DNA of 64,000 nt from Halorubrum sp. BV1 (GTDB lineage: Archaea; Halobacteriota; Halobacteria; Halobacteriales; Haloferacaceae). Both the position numbers and the translations under genes were made by a program. The notes under the pieces were generated by a model. The model was given only the letters and a program-made list of their open reading frames with translations, did not search any database and had not been told where the DNA came from. Location of the stretch: assembly GCF_000746205.1 (NCBI RefSeq), contig NZ_JQKV01000002.1, positions 434,001 through 498,000 of the forward strand, given 5' to 3'. This document shows positions 50,410-59,139 of the stretch, piece after piece (positions within the stretch are counted from its first letter, which is position 1; the number at the start of each line of letters is the position of its first letter).

Positions 50410-50874
50410 CTACTCCTCGATGACGTCGGCGAAGGAGACGTTCTCGCGGACGCTCGTGATCTCCACCGTCGGCTGGTCGCCCGGTTCGGAGTCGGGGACG
50501 ATGACGACGTAGCCCCGCTCGATCTTCGCGATTCCGTCGCCTTTGTCGCCGAGTGTCTCGATCGTCACTTCGCGGACGTCGCCCTCTGACACGGGAGGAC
50601 CGGAGGGCGCGGCGTCGGTCGACGACTGCGACGTCCTCGGACTCGCGCCGTTTCCGGAAGGGGACCGATCTGCCGTCGGTTCTGTCACGTCTCCGGCGCT
50701 GGCGGTCGGCGATTCCGACGTCTCCCGTGCGATCAGCGCGACGCGGTACGACTCGCCCGGTTCGAGGGTGCCGTGTTCGATCTCGGACGACGGGACCGTG
50801 ACAACGTGATCGCCGTCGCGCTCTTCGATCTCGCCGGTGAAGAGACACGCCAGCGAATCAGTAATTTCGACCAT
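50410..50874 (-). CDS. TRAM-domain protein
   Basis: A 154-residue protein. Residues 1-60 form a small β-rich region (MVEITDSLACLFTGEIEERDGDHVVTVP); a disordered Ser/Pro/Asp linker follows; residues about 95-154 are a TRAM domain (VREVTIETLGDKGDGIAKIERGYVVIVPDSEPGDQPTVEITSV), an OB-like RNA-binding fold found on tRNA-modifying enzymes and as stand-alone RNA chaperones in archaea. ATG at 50874 is preferred over the longer frame. It converges with the flavoprotein gene. Confidence 0.88.
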   Translation of the reverse strand: MVEITDSLACLFTGEIEERDGDHVVTVPSSEIEHGTLEPGESYRVALIARETSESPTASAGDVTEPTADRSPSGNGASPRTSQSSTDAAPSGPPVSEGDVREVTIETLGDKGDGIAKIERGYVVIVPDSEPGDQPTVEITSVRENVSFADVIEE

Positions 50875-50984
50875 GCACCCCGTTGCGGGTGCGTCGTTGA
50901 AAAACTCCCTATCTTCGTGTCCGAGGCGGCCGGCCCGGCGGTCAAACATAAACGTTTACCCTGTTTCGAATAAATGATTGGACC

Positions 50985-52223
50985 ATGAGCCGAAACTACG
51001 AGTCGCTTCACGACCCGAACGCGGAGTACACGATGCGAGAGCTCTCCGCGGGAACGATGGAGGTCACCGGGTCGCGCGGCGGCGGTCGCGACGTCGAGAT
51101 CACGGACGTACAGACCACCATGGTCGACGGGAACTTCCCGTGGACGCTCGTCCGCGTGTACACCGACGCGGGGGTCGTCGGGACGGGCGAGGCGTACTGG
51201 GGCGCGGGTGTGCCGGAGCTCATCGAGCGCATGAAGCCGTTCGTGATCGGCGAGAACCCGCTCGACATCGACCGCCTGTACGAGCACTTGATCCAGAAGA
51301 TGTCCGGGGAGGGCTCCGTCGAGGGCGTCACGGTCACCGCGATCTCCGGGATCGAGGTGGCGTTACACGATCTGGCCGGCAAGATCCTCGACGTGCCCGC
51401 CTACCAGCTGCTCGGCGGGAAGTACCGCGATCGGATGCGCGTCTACTGCGACTGTCACACCGAAGACGAGGCGGACCCGGAGGCGTGCGCCGACGAGGCC
51501 GAGCGCGTCGTCGACGAACTCGGCTACGACGCGCTGAAGTTCGACCTCGACGTGCCGAGCGGCCACGAGAAGGACCGCGCGAACCGCCACCTGCGCCCCG
51601 GCGAGATCCGCCACAAGGCGGAGATCGTCGAGAAGGTCACGGAGCGTGTCAAAGACAAGGCCGACGTCTCCTTCGATTGCCACTGGACGTTCTCCGGCGG
51701 CTCCGCGAAGCGGCTCGCCGACGCCATCGAGGAGTACGACGTGTGGTGGCTCGAAGATCCCGTGCCGCCGGAGAACCTGGAGGTCCAAGAGGAAGTGACG
51801 AAAAACACCGTCACGCCGATCGCGGTCGGCGAGAACCGCTACCGCGTCACCGAACTCCGCCGGCTCATCGAAAACCAAGCGGTCGACATCGTCGCGCCGG
51901 ACCTCCCGAAGGTCGGCGGGATGCGCGAGACGCGGAAGATCGCCGACGTGGCGAACCAGTACTACGTGCCGGTCGCGATGCACAACGTCGCATCGCCGGT
52001 CGCGACGATGGCGGCCGCCCACGTCGGCACGTCGATTCCGAACTCGCTCGCGATCGAGTACCACTCCTACGAGCTGGGTTGGTGGGAGGACCTCGTCGAG
52101 GAGGACGTCATCGAGGACGGCTACATCGAGATCCCCGAGAAGCCGGGGCTCGGCGTCACGCTCGACATGGACGCCGTCGAGGCGCACATGGTCGACGGCG
52201 AGGAGCTGTTCGACGAAGCGTAG
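50985..52223 (+). CDS. gnaD: Gluconate dehydratase (enolase superfamily)
   Basis: A 412-residue mandelate-racemase-group enzyme. Metal ligands are Asp231 (FDCHW), Glu257 (WLEDPVPPE) and Glu283 (VGENRY); Lys185 in LKFDLDV and His333 in AMHNVASP are the expected acid/base residues. The N-terminus (MSRNYESLHDPNAEYTMREL) and overall pattern match the haloarchaeal D-gluconate dehydratase as I recall it, the first committed step of the semi-phosphorylative Entner-Doudoroff pathway (gluconate to 2-keto-3-deoxygluconate). A xylonate or galactonate dehydratase role cannot be excluded. A hairpin overlaps the stop codon. Confidence 0.85.
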   Translation: MSRNYESLHDPNAEYTMRELSAGTMEVTGSRGGGRDVEITDVQTTMVDGNFPWTLVRVYTDAGVVGTGEAYWGAGVPELIERMKPFVIGENPLDIDRLYEHLIQKMSGEGSVEGVTVTAISGIEVALHDLAGKILDVPAYQLLGGKYRDRMRVYCDCHTEDEADPEACADEAERVVDELGYDALKFDLDVPSGHEKDRANRHLRPGEIRHKAEIVEKVTERVKDKADVSFDCHWTFSGGSAKRLADAIEEYDVWWLEDPVPPENLEVQEEVTKNTVTPIAVGENRYRVTELRRLIENQAVDIVAPDLPKVGGMRETRKIADVANQYYVPVAMHNVASPVATMAAAHVGTSIPNSLAIEYHSYELGWWEDLVEEDVIEDGYIEIPEKPGLGVTLDMDAVEAHMVDGEELFDEA

Positions 52224-52263
52224 CTTCGTCGGGCTCGATAGGCGAGCGTAGCTTCGTCGAGCT
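52211..52263 (+). terminator. Hairpin over the gnaD stop and duplicated element
   Basis: cgacgaagc-gta-gcttcgtcg (52211-52231) is a perfect nine-base stem spanning the TAG stop. The right arm recurs 28 bases later as gcgtagcttcgtcgagct (52246-52263). It may act as a 3'-end hairpin or terminator; there is no T run directly after it, so termination is inferred. Confidence 0.45.
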
Positions 52264-52437
52264 AGCAGCGCGGAAGGGGTATTTTGACGGAACGAAGCGA
52301 CTGCCTGCGGACAGCCATACTCGCCAGCGACAGCGCCCCCGTCGGCAACGACAGTTCAGCGCGATTCTCTCTGCTACGATATCGGATTGCAAATGCGTAT
52401 CAGAATATATATTTAGTATCAGTTCAACGGTGTATCC

Positions 52438-53412
52438 ATGACGATACAACGGCGGGAGTTCATCGCGGCGATCGGCGCTGGAGCGGTCGCGAGCACGGCG
52501 GGTTGTTCACAGTCGAACGGAGGATCCGGTGGCGAAGACGGCGAAGACGGCGGCAATGGGGGAGAGAGCGACGCCGGCAACGAGGCGGGCGTCGCGGGCG
52601 AGACGCTCACCCTCACGACGACGACGAGCACCTACGACACGGGACTGCTCGACGAGATCCACGGCGACTTCGAGGAGATGTACGGCGTGTCCGTCGACGC
52701 GGTCGCACAGGGGACCGGCGCGGCCTTAGAGTCGGCGCGCAACGGCGACGCCGACGTGGTGATGGTCCACGCCCGCGGGCTCGAAGACGAGTTCATGCGC
52801 AACGGATACGGGATCAACCGCCGCGATCTGATGTTCAACGACTTCGTTATCATCGGTCCCGACGCCGACCCGGCCGGAATTCAGGGAATGGGGTCGGCGA
52901 CCGACGCGCTCACGGCCATCGCCGACGCCGAAGCGACGTTCGTCTCGCGCGGGGACAACTCCGGTACCCACACCAAGGAACTCAACCTCTGGGAGGCCGC
53001 GGGCACCGATCCGGGCGGCGACTGGTACCAAGAGACCGGGACGGGGATGGGCGAGGCGCTGAACATCGCCAACCAGCAGGGCGCGTACACGCTCTCTGAC
53101 CGCGGCACGTTCATTTCACAGCGGTCGGAGATCGACCTCGGCATCCTCGTGCAGGGACCGATCGAGGGCGGTCCGGAGATCCTCGCGAACCCCTACGGAG
53201 TCATGGCCGTCAACCCCGGCGTGCACGACAACGCCAACTACGACCTCGCGATGGCGTACATCGGCTGGATCACGAGCCCCGGCGTGCAAGACGCCATCTC
53301 GGAGTACCAAGTGAACGGCGAACAGCTGTTCTTCCCCGAGGCCGTTTCGGAGGATCCGAACTTCCAGCAGTACGTTCCGGAAGGCTGGAGTAGCGAGTCC
53401 GCGGACGAGTGA
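52438..53412 (+). CDS. tupA: Tungstate ABC transporter substrate-binding lipoprotein
   Basis: A 324-residue lipoprotein. The signal combines MTIQRREFIAAIG (twin arginine) and the lipobox TAGC, then a Gly/Asp/Glu-rich tether. The binding domain carries LTLTTTTSTYDTGLL, the TTTS oxyanion-binding motif of TupA, plus SRGDNSGTHTKE and GVMAVNP. TupA binds tungstate with extreme selectivity over molybdate. It heads an operon with tupB and tupC (GTGA overlaps). A strong TATA element (gaatatatattt, 52403-52414) gives a leaderless start. Tungsten would serve aldehyde oxidoreductase-type enzymes, none of which is in the window. Confidence 0.9.
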   Translation: MTIQRREFIAAIGAGAVASTAGCSQSNGGSGGEDGEDGGNGGESDAGNEAGVAGETLTLTTTTSTYDTGLLDEIHGDFEEMYGVSVDAVAQGTGAALESARNGDADVVMVHARGLEDEFMRNGYGINRRDLMFNDFVIIGPDADPAGIQGMGSATDALTAIADAEATFVSRGDNSGTHTKELNLWEAAGTDPGGDWYQETGTGMGEALNIANQQGAYTLSDRGTFISQRSEIDLGILVQGPIEGGPEILANPYGVMAVNPGVHDNANYDLAMAYIGWITSPGVQDAISEYQVNGEQLFFPEAVSEDPNFQQYVPEGWSSESADE

Positions 53413-54131
53413 GCGTGCCGTTCGATCCGATAGTACAGTTCGTGCCGGCGCTTTTTGATCTGTCGTTCAGGGAGGGGTACGTCTCCAGTATCATCTACGT
53501 CTCGCTGTACGTCAGCCTCGCCGCCGTGGCGTTGAGCACGCTGTGCAGTATTCCGATCGCCATCGTCGTGGGGCTCACCGACTTCCCCGGAAAGCAGTTC
53601 GTGAAGTCGGTCATCAACACGGGCATGGGATTCCCGAGCGTGGTCGTCGGGCTGATCGTGTTGTTCGCCGTCTCGAATCAGGGACCGCTCGGCTCGCTCG
53701 AACTCATCTTCACCAAACAGGCGATGATCATGTCACAGTTCGTGCTCGCGACGCCCCCTATCACGGCGATCAGCCTCGCCGCGGTCACCGGCGTCGACGA
53801 GTCCGTTCGCGACGCCGCGCGCGCGCTCGGCGGCACCCGCTTCGACGTCGCGCTCGTGATCGTTAAGGAAGCGAGGTACGGCATCGCGACGGCCGTCTTA
53901 GCCGGGTTCGGCCGCGCGATAAGCGAGGTCGGCTCCGTGCTCATCGTCGGCGGTAACATCACGAGCGCGGACGGCATCTCGAAGACACGGACGCTCACGA
54001 CCGCCATCCAGTTGGAGGCGAGGCAGGGACAGTACGAGACGGCGATGGTCCTCGGAGTCGTGCTCGTCGCGCTCGTGTTGACGGTCAACGCTGTGGTCGT
54101 CCGCTTCGGCGATCAGGGGGTACAGCGGTGA
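53409..54131 (+). CDS. tupB: Tungstate ABC transporter permease
   Basis: A 240-residue permease with about six transmembrane segments. The coupling loop, which contacts the ATPase, is EAxxxGxxxxxxLxxxI-like: DAARALGGTRFDVALVIVKEARYGI. GFGRAISEVGSVLIVGGNI is the TupB-type signature segment. The GTG start overlaps the tupA stop codon (GTGA), indicating translational coupling, and the gene's own stop overlaps tupC in the same way. Together with TupA and TupC it forms the importer across the cytoplasmic membrane. Confidence 0.9.
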   Translation: MSVPFDPIVQFVPALFDLSFREGYVSSIIYVSLYVSLAAVALSTLCSIPIAIVVGLTDFPGKQFVKSVINTGMGFPSVVVGLIVLFAVSNQGPLGSLELIFTKQAMIMSQFVLATPPITAISLAAVTGVDESVRDAARALGGTRFDVALVIVKEARYGIATAVLAGFGRAISEVGSVLIVGGNITSADGISKTRTLTTAIQLEARQGQYETAMVLGVVLVALVLTVNAVVVRFGDQGVQR

Positions 54132-54895
54132 TGCTCCGCGCGACCGACGTGACGAAGGCGTACGGCACGGACCCCGTTTTCGACGATCTGTCGATCGATG
54201 TCGACGCGGGAGAGGTCGTCGCCGTCATTGGTCCTTCGGGCGTCGGGAAGAGCACGCTTCTCAGACTGCTCGCGCTGTCCCTTGAACCCGACGAAGGAAC
54301 CGTCACGCTCGACGGAACGAGCGTCTGGGACACGGACGAATCGGAGCGACTCTCGCTGCGGCGGCGCATCGGCATGGTGTTTCAGGAGGCGAGCCTGTTC
54401 GACGCCTCCGTCGCCCGCAACGTCGAGTACGGGCTTCGCGTCCGCCGACCGTGGAGCGATCGCCTCCGAAACGGGGTCGCGTCGCTCGTCGGAGCGAACT
54501 CGACGAGCGACGCGGTCCGCGAGTCACTCGACGTCGTCGGGCTCGCGGACGCGCTCGACCAGCACGCCGGGTCGCTCTCTGGCGGCGAGGCACAGCGCGT
54601 CTCCTTCGCTCGCGCGCTGGCGTACCGGCCCGATGTCCTGCTGCTTGATGAACCGACCTCGGACCTCGATCCGCGAAACACTGCCGTCATCGAATCGGCG
54701 ATCGACGCGGCGCGCGACCGTGGCATCGGCGTCGTCGTGGCGACACACGATATGCATCAGGCGCGACGCGTGGCCGACCGTGTCGCGGTGTTACTGGATC
54801 AGGGAATCACAGAGATGGCTCCGACGGAGATCGTCTTCGAAGACCCTTCAGACGAGCGCACGCGGCAGTTCATCAACGGCGAACTAGTGTACTGA
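54128..54895 (+). CDS. tupC: Tungstate ABC transporter ATP-binding protein
   Basis: A 255-residue ABC ATPase. Walker A is GPSGVGKSTL, the Q loop MVFQEASLFD, the signature LSGGEAQRVSFARAL, Walker B VLLLDEPTSDLD and the switch histidine VVATHDMHQ. GTG at 54128 couples to the end of tupB; the ATG one codon later is equally possible. No regulatory TOBE/MOP domain follows the ATPase core, unlike ModC. The operon ends about 120 bases before the convergent rpb4 gene. Confidence 0.92.
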   Translation: MMLRATDVTKAYGTDPVFDDLSIDVDAGEVVAVIGPSGVGKSTLLRLLALSLEPDEGTVTLDGTSVWDTDESERLSLRRRIGMVFQEASLFDASVARNVEYGLRVRRPWSDRLRNGVASLVGANSTSDAVRESLDVVGLADALDQHAGSLSGGEAQRVSFARALAYRPDVLLLDEPTSDLDPRNTAVIESAIDAARDRGIGVVVATHDMHQARRVADRVAVLLDQGITEMAPTEIVFEDPSDERTRQFINGELVY

Positions 54896-55013
54896 CGCGG
54901 TCGAAAACGGTCCGCTGTGTCCAGCCGCGCGCATCGGTCGGGAAACGCCTCGCGCGCATCAGTCGGAAACCGTCACCGTAGTCGGTGAGAACGGAGAGTC
55001 GGCGACGGTCGAT

Positions 55014-55370
55014 TCAGGCGTACTTCGCGACGACGTTCAGGACGTCGTCGAGTTCGTCGCCGTCGAGCGAGTAGCGCTCCTGTGCGAACACCGAACGGAG
55101 TTCGGTCCGATCCTCGGGCAAGAGGTCGGCGACCTTCACGGCGGTGGGCACGTCGATCTGCTCTAACTCCGCCAACTCTTCGACGAGTTCGCGAGACTCG
55201 TCGGCGTCGAGGTGGGCGAACCGATTGACGTGCTCGATCGCGCGGGCGAGTTCATATCGGAGGTCGCGCTCCTCGTCGTCCGCTCGCTCGGCTTCGATCT
55301 CGACGAGGATCTCTTTCGCCTCCGACGTGGTCACGAACTCTTCGTCGACCTTCTCTTTGAATATCGTCAT
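55014..55370 (-). CDS. rpoF: RNA polymerase subunit Rpb4 (RpoF)
   Basis: A 118-residue helical subunit that, with Rpb7 (RpoE), forms the stalk of archaeal RNA polymerase. EFVTTSEAKEILVEIEAERAD starts the helical domain; LVEELAELEQIDVPTAVKVADLLPEDRTELRSVF is the HRDC-like C-terminal part. It follows rpl21e with one base between genes, the standard archaeal arrangement. In many haloarchaea DUF655 and ksgA genes follow; here the tungstate operon converges instead. Confidence 0.92.
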   Translation of the reverse strand: MTIFKEKVDEEFVTTSEAKEILVEIEAERADDEERDLRYELARAIEHVNRFAHLDADESRELVEELAELEQIDVPTAVKVADLLPEDRTELRSVFAQERYSLDGDELDDVLNVVAKYA

Positions 55371-55371
55371 C

Positions 55372-55665
55372 TCAGTTCTGCTGTGCGCTCATGTGAGCGG
55401 CCCGGACGATGAGCGTCTTCGTCTTGCCACCGTCGGGGATCGCCACCTTGAACGCGGCACCCTGCTTGCCGGTCACCGTTCCGGTACGGCCGTCAAATCG
55501 CGGGTGGAACCGGCCCTCCTGAACGCTCGGGTCGATCTTGAGGTGGACCTGTGACCCCTCCTCGAACTCCTGGATCGCGCGCTGCGGCGGCGACGTGCCG
55601 CGGTCGCGGGGTTTATTCGAGAGCTTATCGCGAGTCGCCTTCTGGGGCCCATTGGAACTCGGCAT
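55372..55665 (-). CDS. rpl21e: Ribosomal protein L21e
   Basis: A 97-residue 50S protein of the archaeal/eukaryotic L21e family. It is basic at the N-terminus (SSNGPQKATRDKLSNKPRDRG), and the SH3-like barrel includes GSQVHLKIDPSVQEGRFHPRFDGRTGTVTGKQG. A TATA-like gtataaat (minus strand, about 55696-55703) lies about 35 bases upstream, giving a short leader. It is co-transcribed with rpoF. Confidence 0.95.
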   Translation of the reverse strand: MPSSNGPQKATRDKLSNKPRDRGTSPPQRAIQEFEEGSQVHLKIDPSVQEGRFHPRFDGRTGTVTGKQGAAFKVAIPDGGKTKTLIVRAAHMSAQQN

Positions 55666-55885
55666 GGTCTTGGGCTGTCTTCCGCTGCCGCAGGTATAAA
55701 TGGTGCGTTACGGTCCGGGACCGGGAGCCAATCGCACACTCGTCGTCTGGGGGCGTACGGCGTCGCTCCCGAAGTCGAGAGCCAGACGCCGATACGGCGC
55801 GTACCCCGGTAGCGACGCTCGAAACACCCGCTCGGAGCCCCCCTTTCGAAAGGGCTAATCCTGTGACTTCCCTACCGTGTGTGTA

Positions 55886-56815
55886 ATGAGCCATCAGCTG
55901 CCGGACGTACAGGCGTCGGCACCCGACGTGACCGTCGGGCTCTCGCAGGTCGGAGTCACCGGCGTGGAGAAGCTCGTCAAGATCTCGCGGAACGGCGACC
56001 GACCGATCGTCCTCATGGCCGAGTTCGAGGTGTTCGTGGACCTGCCAAGCGGCCGCAAGGGGATAGACATGTCTCGGAATCTCGCGACCATCGACGAGAT
56101 CTTAGAAGAGATCACCCGTGAGGAGGCGTACCGCGTCGAGGAGGTCTGCGGCGACGCCGCAGAGCGGCTCTTGGAGAAACACGACTACACCACGACGGCC
56201 GAGGTGTCGATGTCGGCCGAACTCGTCACCCGAGAGGACACGCCCGCGTCCGAAATCGAGACCCAGAGCACGGCGACGATCGTCGCGAGCGCCACCGCGA
56301 CCGAGGAGGGCACCCGCGAGGAGATCGGCGCGGAGGTGACGGGGATGACCGTCTGTCCCTGCTCACAGGGGATGAGCGAGTCGCGCGCTCGCGAGAAGCT
56401 CGCAGAACTCGGCGTCGACGAGGAAACCACGGAGGAGTTCCTAGACGCCGTCCCGCAGCCGGGGCACTCACAGCGCGGTCACGCCACGCTCACGGTGACC
56501 ACAAACGGCCATCCCGAGATCGACTTGCGCGACCTGATCGACGTCGCCCGCGACTCGATGAGCGCGCGCATCTACAACATGGCGAAACGGCCCGACGAAG
56601 ACCACATGACGTATCAGGCACACGCCGACGCGAAGTTCGTCGAGGACTGCGTCCGCGCGCTGGCCGAGGGGACCGTCTCGGAGTTCGACCACCTCCCGGA
56701 CGACGCGGTCATTCACATGAAACAGTCGAACGACGAGTCGATCCACCAGCACAACGCCCACGCCGAGCGCGAGGTCCGGATGGGCGACCTCCGCGACGAA
56801 CTGGACGTCGCGTAG
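55886..56815 (+). CDS. mptA: GTP cyclohydrolase MptA (FolE2 type)
   Basis: A 309-residue COG1469 enzyme that opens GTP to 7,8-dihydroneopterin 2',3'-cyclic phosphate, the first step of tetrahydromethanopterin-type or folate synthesis. Metal and catalytic residues lie in VTGMTVCPCSQGMSE (the family's cysteine) and in HSQRGHATL; NDESIHQHNAHAE near the C-terminus is also conserved. ATG at 55886 fits the family start (SHQLPDVQASAPDVTVGLSQVG). It is a single gene, divergent from rpl21e. Confidence 0.95.
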   Translation: MSHQLPDVQASAPDVTVGLSQVGVTGVEKLVKISRNGDRPIVLMAEFEVFVDLPSGRKGIDMSRNLATIDEILEEITREEAYRVEEVCGDAAERLLEKHDYTTTAEVSMSAELVTREDTPASEIETQSTATIVASATATEEGTREEIGAEVTGMTVCPCSQGMSESRAREKLAELGVDEETTEEFLDAVPQPGHSQRGHATLTVTTNGHPEIDLRDLIDVARDSMSARIYNMAKRPDEDHMTYQAHADAKFVEDCVRALAEGTVSEFDHLPDDAVIHMKQSNDESIHQHNAHAEREVRMGDLRDELDVA

Positions 56816-56842
56816 GCGTCTCCGGCGAGAGGCCGAACCGAC

Positions 56843-58501
56843 CTACTCTGCGGTTTTCGCCACCTGCTCCAGCAGCGCGTCCGGCGATTCGGCAGGCTCC
56901 GAGACGGCGTCGCCAGCGAGAACGACCGCCGACCCCTCCGGAACCGTCTCTGGGGCGGCCGACCCGTCTAGGTGGGCGTTCGGCGCGACGACCTTCTCGT
57001 GGTCGGCGACGCGCCACGCGGCGCGGTGAAGGTCGCTCCCGGGGTCGGTGCCGACGGCGATCACCGTCGTCCCTCGGAGGAGTCGGCCGACGAGGCTCCC
57101 GTAGCCGGCGACTTGGACGCCGAGCCGCTCTGTCGCGCCCGCGAACGACTCCGCGGTCTCGCGAGCGACCGCCCGGTACCGGTCCTCGCCGGTCAGCGCC
57201 GCCAGATCGGAAAGCGCGGTCGCCATCTCTACGTTCCCGTCGAGCGGCCGGAACGGGCGGTCGAGCAGACCGGCACCAGACCGCGGGCCGTCGACGAACG
57301 AGCCGTCGACGTGGAGGCGGTCGATCGCCCGATCTGCGACCGCGCGAGCGACGGCCGCACCCTCGCCGAGCACGCCCGCGGCGCGGGTGTACGCGCTCAC
57401 GACGTGGGCGGCGTCGTTGAGCAGGTCCGACTCGCCGACCTCGTCGCTGCCGCGGTAGCGGGTCACTTCTCCGGAGTCGACGTCGATCAGGTCGCGTTCG
57501 AGTCCGTCGAGGATCCGACGCGCGTACTCGCGGGCGCGGTCGTCGTCGGTGTAGGCGGCGACGGCGAGCAGCGCGTCGGCCGCCAGCGCGTTGCCGCCCG
57601 CGAACACGGTGAGGTCGCGGCGCGGCGAGTCGAGGTCGGCGCGGTCCTCGGCGGGCGCGGCGTAGTAGGCGCGACCGAGTCCCGGGCCGAGGCTCCCACC
57701 CACGCCGTAGCCGGTCCAGAGATCGTCGGTGAGAAAGGAGACGGCGTCGAGCGCCGGGTCGAGATACGCGTCGTCGCCGGTGTAGAGGTACGCGTTCGCG
57801 AACGCGCGGGTGACCGCGGCGTTCGTGTCGATCGGCTTCTCGTAGGCCACATCGCCCCAGTCGCGGGTCCCCGCGAACCGGAAGAAGCCGCCGGCGACCT
57901 CGTCCGCGAGGTGGTCTCGGACCGCGTCGAGCGTGCGGAGCGCGCGGTCGCGGTCGCGCTTCAGCGCGAACTCGGCGGTCCGCGGGAGCGGGAACTTCGC
58001 GTCCGTTCCCCAGCCGGCGTACTCCTCGTCGTATTTTACCTCCAGTTGCCCGGCGAGGTGGCTCTCGACGGCGTCGGTCAGCTCGCCCCGCGGCGGCAGG
58101 TCGGCATCGAGAGCGCGGGGGACACGTCCCGCCGACCGCCCCTTCTCCGACCACATCTGTCGGACGGATTCGAGCACCTGTCGCATGCCGTCGACGTCGA
58201 GGTAGCCGGCACCGGTGAGCAGTTCCCCCTCCGGCGTGAGGAAGGCCGTCGTCGGGAACCCGCCCATGTTGTACCGCTCGCGCACCCGCGGATGACGGTC
58301 GACATCGACACGAACCGGGACGAACCCCTCGTTGACGTTGGCGGCGATGCGCGGTTCGGCGTACGTGACCGCGTCCATCTCGTGACAGCCCTCACACCAC
58401 GTCGCGGACAGCGACAGAAGCACCGGGCGGTCCCGGTCGTCGGCCTCGGCGAACGCCTCGGGGCCCCAGTCGCGCCACTCGACGTGCGTCTCGTCGGTCA
58501 T
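56843..58501 (-). CDS. DUF255 thioredoxin-domain protein (YyaL/SPATA20-like)
   Basis: A 552-residue protein. Residues 1-120 are a thioredoxin-like domain with CxxC as SATWCEGCHEMD (Cys36, Cys39); the rest is an α/α-barrel resembling N-acylglucosamine epimerase (WGTDAKFPLPRT, VFAGGNALAADALLAV, ALSDLAALTGEDRYRAVA). Bacterial YyaL and mammalian SPATA20 share this layout, but the activity is unknown. It is somewhat shorter than bacterial members because several loops are reduced. Transcribed toward mptA. Confidence 0.9.
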   Translation of the reverse strand: MTDETHVEWRDWGPEAFAEADDRDRPVLLSLSATWCEGCHEMDAVTYAEPRIAANVNEGFVPVRVDVDRHPRVRERYNMGGFPTTAFLTPEGELLTGAGYLDVDGMRQVLESVRQMWSEKGRSAGRVPRALDADLPPRGELTDAVESHLAGQLEVKYDEEYAGWGTDAKFPLPRTAEFALKRDRDRALRTLDAVRDHLADEVAGGFFRFAGTRDWGDVAYEKPIDTNAAVTRAFANAYLYTGDDAYLDPALDAVSFLTDDLWTGYGVGGSLGPGLGRAYYAAPAEDRADLDSPRRDLTVFAGGNALAADALLAVAAYTDDDRAREYARRILDGLERDLIDVDSGEVTRYRGSDEVGESDLLNDAAHVVSAYTRAAGVLGEGAAVARAVADRAIDRLHVDGSFVDGPRSGAGLLDRPFRPLDGNVEMATALSDLAALTGEDRYRAVARETAESFAGATERLGVQVAGYGSLVGRLLRGTTVIAVGTDPGSDLHRAAWRVADHEKVVAPNAHLDGSAAPETVPEGSAVVLAGDAVSEPAESPDALLEQVAKTAE

Positions 58502-58605
58502 ACCCGCAGTCGGGTCGGACCGTGGGTAAGCGCTTCGAGACGGAGCGACACGGTGTCAGTCGGTCGCGAACGCTGAGGCGCACTGATAGACGGTACGGGA
58601 CGGCT

Positions 58606-58656
58606 GTGGAGGGATCGTCGGGGGCCGTGGAGGGATCGTCGGGGGCCGTGGAGGGC
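58606..58656. repeat. 21-base tandem repeat, 2.4 copies
   Basis: gtggagggatcgtcgggggcc occurs at 58606-58626 and 58627-58647 exactly, then gtggaggg begins a third copy that breaks off. It lies in the 196-base gap between the DUF255 gene and a small membrane-protein gene. Confidence 0.95.
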
Positions 58657-58697
58657 GTGTCGATCGGTTCGTCGGTTAGATGCGTCCTGTCGGTCGA

Positions 58698-58919
58698 TCA
58701 GCGCTTGTGGTCGTGGCCGAGCGCGAGCGCCACGACGTTGGCGACGAGCAGGCCGACGAACAACAGACCGGTCGTCCCGTCGAGACCCACGTACAACAAC
58801 GCGGGATACGCGAGCGGGATAGCGATGGCCGCCCAGAAGGCGACCGCTTTCACCGTGCCGGTCATCAGGCCGGCGACGTGCCGGCCGGAGGCGAGACGAG
58901 TGGGAGCGGGGGTTGACAT
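58698..58919 (-). CDS. Small two-helix membrane protein, unknown
   Basis: A 73-residue protein: 18 mostly polar residues, then two hydrophobic segments (about 20-42 and 46-66) and a HDHKR tail. A TATA-like gctatatg (minus strand, about 58949-58956) lies 30-37 bases upstream. The function is not recognisable. The histidine/lysine tail faces the cytoplasm if the N-terminus does. Confidence 0.6.
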   Translation of the reverse strand: MSTPAPTRLASGRHVAGLMTGTVKAVAFWAAIAIPLAYPALLYVGLDGTTGLLFVGLLVANVVALALGHDHKR

Positions 58920-59139
58920 GCTCGGTTCACACTACGACGGGGACCCACATATAGCCGGGCGAGGGTTCGGGGATTTTTATCTCATTTCTCGGATGACTCA
59001 GGACGTTTCACAACGCCCTCAGAAATCTTTTGATTGTTTATAACGCGTTTTGAGACAGTTATCTCTCACAGAGCGTGTGAGACAAAGAGCGGCTTGTCCG
59101 TACACGAGACACTTATTCGGTGGCGGCGTAGGGCGTGAC
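58920..59139. promoter_or_regulatory. AT-rich control region with inverted repeat
   Basis: This 220-base gap holds divergent promoters. gtttataac (59036-59044) is TATA-like and is followed by tctcaca-gagcg-tgtgaga (59064-59082), a perfect seven-base inverted repeat located where a transcript would start. A second TATA-like acttattc (59111) is closer to the lipoprotein ATG. Confidence 0.5.

Noticed and set aside
52438..54895. Phosphate or molybdate rather than tungstate transporter
   Set aside because: The binding protein has the TupA TTTS motif, and the permease and ATPase show TupB/TupC features without the ModC regulatory domain.
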